Origin: Paracoccaceae bacterium
GTDB taxonomy: Bacteria > Pseudomonadota > Alphaproteobacteria > Rhodobacterales > Rhodobacteraceae
Length of the DNA stretch: 7,381 nt
Assembly: GCA_020441345.1 (NCBI GenBank)
Contig: JAGRMK010000071.1
Span: 776 to 8,156, forward strand
Reading direction: 5' to 3'
Position numbers and translations under genes: made by a program. Numbering within the stretch: the stretch's first letter is position 1; each line of letters begins with the position of its first letter. Below the pieces are notes generated by a model. It was given only the letters and a program-made list of their open reading frames with translations. It did not search any database and was not told the origin of the DNA. This document shows, piece by piece, positions 6,005-7,381 of the stretch.

Positions 6005-6874
6005 ATGACCTATGACCTCGTGATCGGCGATCGCGGCTACTCCAGTTGGTCGCTTCGCGGCTGGCTGCTGTTCGCGGCTTTCGGCCTCAAAGCCAATCTG
6101 ACCGTCACCCGGTTCTACGAACCCGGTTTTGCCGAAACGCTGGCACGGTTTCATCCGGCCCGCACGGTGCCCGCCTTGCGCTTGCCCGAAGGGATTGTGA
6201 TCGCCGACAGCCTCGCCATCGCCGAGGAACTGGCCACCCGCCACCCTGAGGCGGGGATCTGGCCCTTTGCGCCAAAGGCTCGCGCCATCGCCCGCGCCGT
6301 CGCCGCCGAGATGCACGCGTCCTTCACCGCCTTGCGCGGCCATTGCCCGATGAACCTGCGCACCGCCTACCAGACCTGCGAGCCGCCGCAGGCGGTGCTG
6401 GACGACGTGGCGCGGATTGAAACCCTCTGGGCCTGGGCGCGCGCCGAGACAGGCGGCGACGGCCCCTGGCTCTGCGGGGCCTATAGCGCCGCCGATGCGT
6501 TCTTTGCGCCGGTCGCGGCGCGGATCGCGGGCTACAACCTGCCGGTGTCGGACGCGGCGGCGGCCTATGTCGCCGCTCATCTGGCGCATCCCGCGTTTCG
6601 TCGCTGGCGGGCAATGGGGTTGGTCGATGGCCCCGACCAGCCGACATATTTCCGCGACTGGCCGACGCGCCTCTGGCCGGGCCCCGTGCCCCGGCCCGCC
6701 ACAGTCTGCAACAGCCCCTCGATCAACGCCGCCTGCCCCTATTCCGGCAAGCCGGTGACGCATTTCCTGCGCCTGGAGGGCCAGGTTCTCGGCTTTTGCA
6801 ACGCCTTTTGCCGCGACAAGACCGCCGCCGACCCCGAGGCCTGGCCGCAGGCCATGGCGCTATTGCAGGCGTGA
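6005..6874 (+). CDS. Glutathione S-transferase family protein with Cys-rich C-terminal tail
   Basis: A 289-residue soluble GST-fold protein. The N-terminal thioredoxin-like domain (about 1-80) shows GYSSWSLRGW (11-20), with a serine where the activating residue of Ser/Cys-type GSTs lies, TVPAL (54-58) with the conserved cis-proline, and DSLAIAEEL (68-76), the glutathione gamma-glutamyl binding motif. An all-helical C-terminal domain follows (about 90-210), with the SAADAFFAPV segment (161-170) typical of GSTs. Residues after about 225 are additional to a usual GST of 200-230 residues. They hold CPYSGKPV (244-251) and FCNAFC (264-269), resembling a YHS/TRASH-type metal-binding motif. The substrate is unknown; thiol conjugation or reduction is inferred from the fold. 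The last 15 bp overlap the 3' end of queG on the other strand. Confidence 0.94.
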   Translation: MTYDLVIGDRGYSSWSLRGWLLFAAFGLKANLTVTRFYEPGFAETLARFHPARTVPALRLPEGIVIADSLAIAEELATRHPEAGIWPFAPKARAIARAVAAEMHASFTALRGHCPMNLRTAYQTCEPPQAVLDDVARIETLWAWARAETGGDGPWLCGAYSAADAFFAPVAARIAGYNLPVSDAAAAYVAAHLAHPAFRRWRAMGLVDGPDQPTYFRDWPTRLWPGPVPRPATVCNSPSINAACPYSGKPVTHFLRLEGQVLGFCNAFCRDKTAADPEAWPQAMALLQA

Positions 6875-7381
6875 CACCGCCCAGCGCGCCGCCTCGGCAA
6901 CCACCGGGTCGGGGTCGTCCAGCAGCGCCCGCGCGGCGGGCCGCAGTCGGGCCGAGCCGGAATTTCCGATCGCATAGAGCACGTTGCGCACGAAGCGGTT
7001 GCGCCCCACCCGCTTGACCGGCGAGCCGGTGAAGCGCGCGCGAAACCCGGCGTCATCCAGCCCCGCCAGTTCGGCCAGATCCGGCGCGACCAGATCGGCG
7101 CGCGCGGCATATTTCATCTCGGTCGCGGCGGCGGCGAACTTGTTCCACGGACAGGCCGCCAGGCAGTCGTCGCAACCGTAGATGTGATTGCCCATCAGGC
7201 CACGCAACTCCGGGTCCACCGGGCCATGATGCTCGATCGTCAAATAGGAAATGCAGCGCCGCGCGTCCAACTGGAACGGCGCCGGAAAGGCGGCGGTCGG
7301 ACAGACATCCAGACAGGCCGTGCAGGAACCGCAGTTTTCCCGAGCCGGCGCATCGACCGGCAGCTCCAGCGTGGTAAAGAT
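6860..7381 (-). CDS. queG: Epoxyqueuosine reductase QueG, 5'-partial
   Basis: Catalyses the last step of queuosine synthesis, reducing epoxyqueuosine to queuosine in tRNAs with GUN anticodons; a cobalamin-dependent iron-sulfur enzyme in the cytoplasm. The visible 173 residues are the C-terminal half; the cobalamin-binding N-terminal half lies beyond the window edge. The frame is open to base 7381. CGSCTACLDVCP (17-28) supplies cysteines for one [4Fe-4S] cluster, and C70/C73/C77 in CDDCLAACPWN supply the second. Cys43 in the family motif LDARRCISYLTIE (38-50) fits the remaining ligand. MGNHIYGCDDC is strongly diagnostic of QueG. A HEAT-like helical tail (about 115-173) ends the protein at TAG. 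A TTG at 7268-7270 is internal and not the start. From memory the full protein is usually about 350-380 residues. Convergent with the GST gene, overlapping it by 15 bp. Confidence 0.97.
   Translation of the reverse strand: MFTTLELPVDAPARENCGSCTACLDVCPTAAFPAPFQLDARRCISYLTIEHHGPVDPELRGLMGNHIYGCDDCLAACPWNKFAAAATEMKYAARADLVAPDLAELAGLDDAGFRARFTGSPVKRVGRNRFVRNVLYAIGNSGSARLRPAARALLDDPDPVVAEAARWAVSRLQ

Noticed and set aside
5861..6763. 300-codon minus-strand frame opposite the GST gene
   Set aside because: Low-complexity Gly/Arg/Ala composition with no recognisable domain, fully explained as an antisense shadow of the GST frame.

Overview
The window looks like chromosomal sequence from a high-GC alphaproteobacterium, most likely of the Rhodobacteraceae (Rhodobacter/Roseobacter type). 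The evidence is very GC-rich coding sequence with a strong third-position G/C bias, proteins of the type found in that family, and a palindromic intergenic repeat I recall from those genomes. No database search was possible, so the family call is inference.

Layout. (1) 1-2073 (+): ATP-dependent RNA helicase HrpB, with its N-terminus cut off by the window edge. (2) 2074-2266: a convergent gap packed with inverted repeats. (3) 2267-3493 (-): FAD-dependent hydroxylase of the UbiH/UbiF/COQ6 family (ubiquinone biosynthesis). (4) 3494-3600: a short divergent promoter region. (5) 3601-4935 (+): amidase-signature hydrolase with an intact Ser-Ser-Lys triad. (6) 4936-6004: about 1.07 kb without a convincing gene. 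It is visibly less GC-rich (five lines counted by eye run about 52-60%) and rich in dyads, with one weak small-ORF candidate on the minus strand. (7) 6005-6874 (+): glutathione S-transferase family protein with a Cys-rich tail resembling a YHS/TRASH metal-binding motif. (8) 6860-7381 (-): epoxyqueuosine reductase QueG, its N-terminus outside the window; its stop lies inside the 3' end of the GST gene.

The genes do not form one operon. Orientations alternate (+, -, +, +, -), giving two convergent pairs (hrpB/ubi hydroxylase and GST/queG) and one divergent pair (ubi hydroxylase/amidase). Their roles are largely separate: RNA helicase, quinone synthesis, amide hydrolysis, thiol chemistry and tRNA modification.

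I see no defence system, CRISPR array, intact insertion sequence, tRNA or rRNA. The points most worth a second look are the C-terminal Cys motif on the GST, the 1.07 kb gene-free stretch with tandem hairpins upstream of the GST gene, a possible frame-broken gene inside that stretch, and the palindromic repeat in the hrpB/ubi gap. Overall this is mostly an ordinary housekeeping region.
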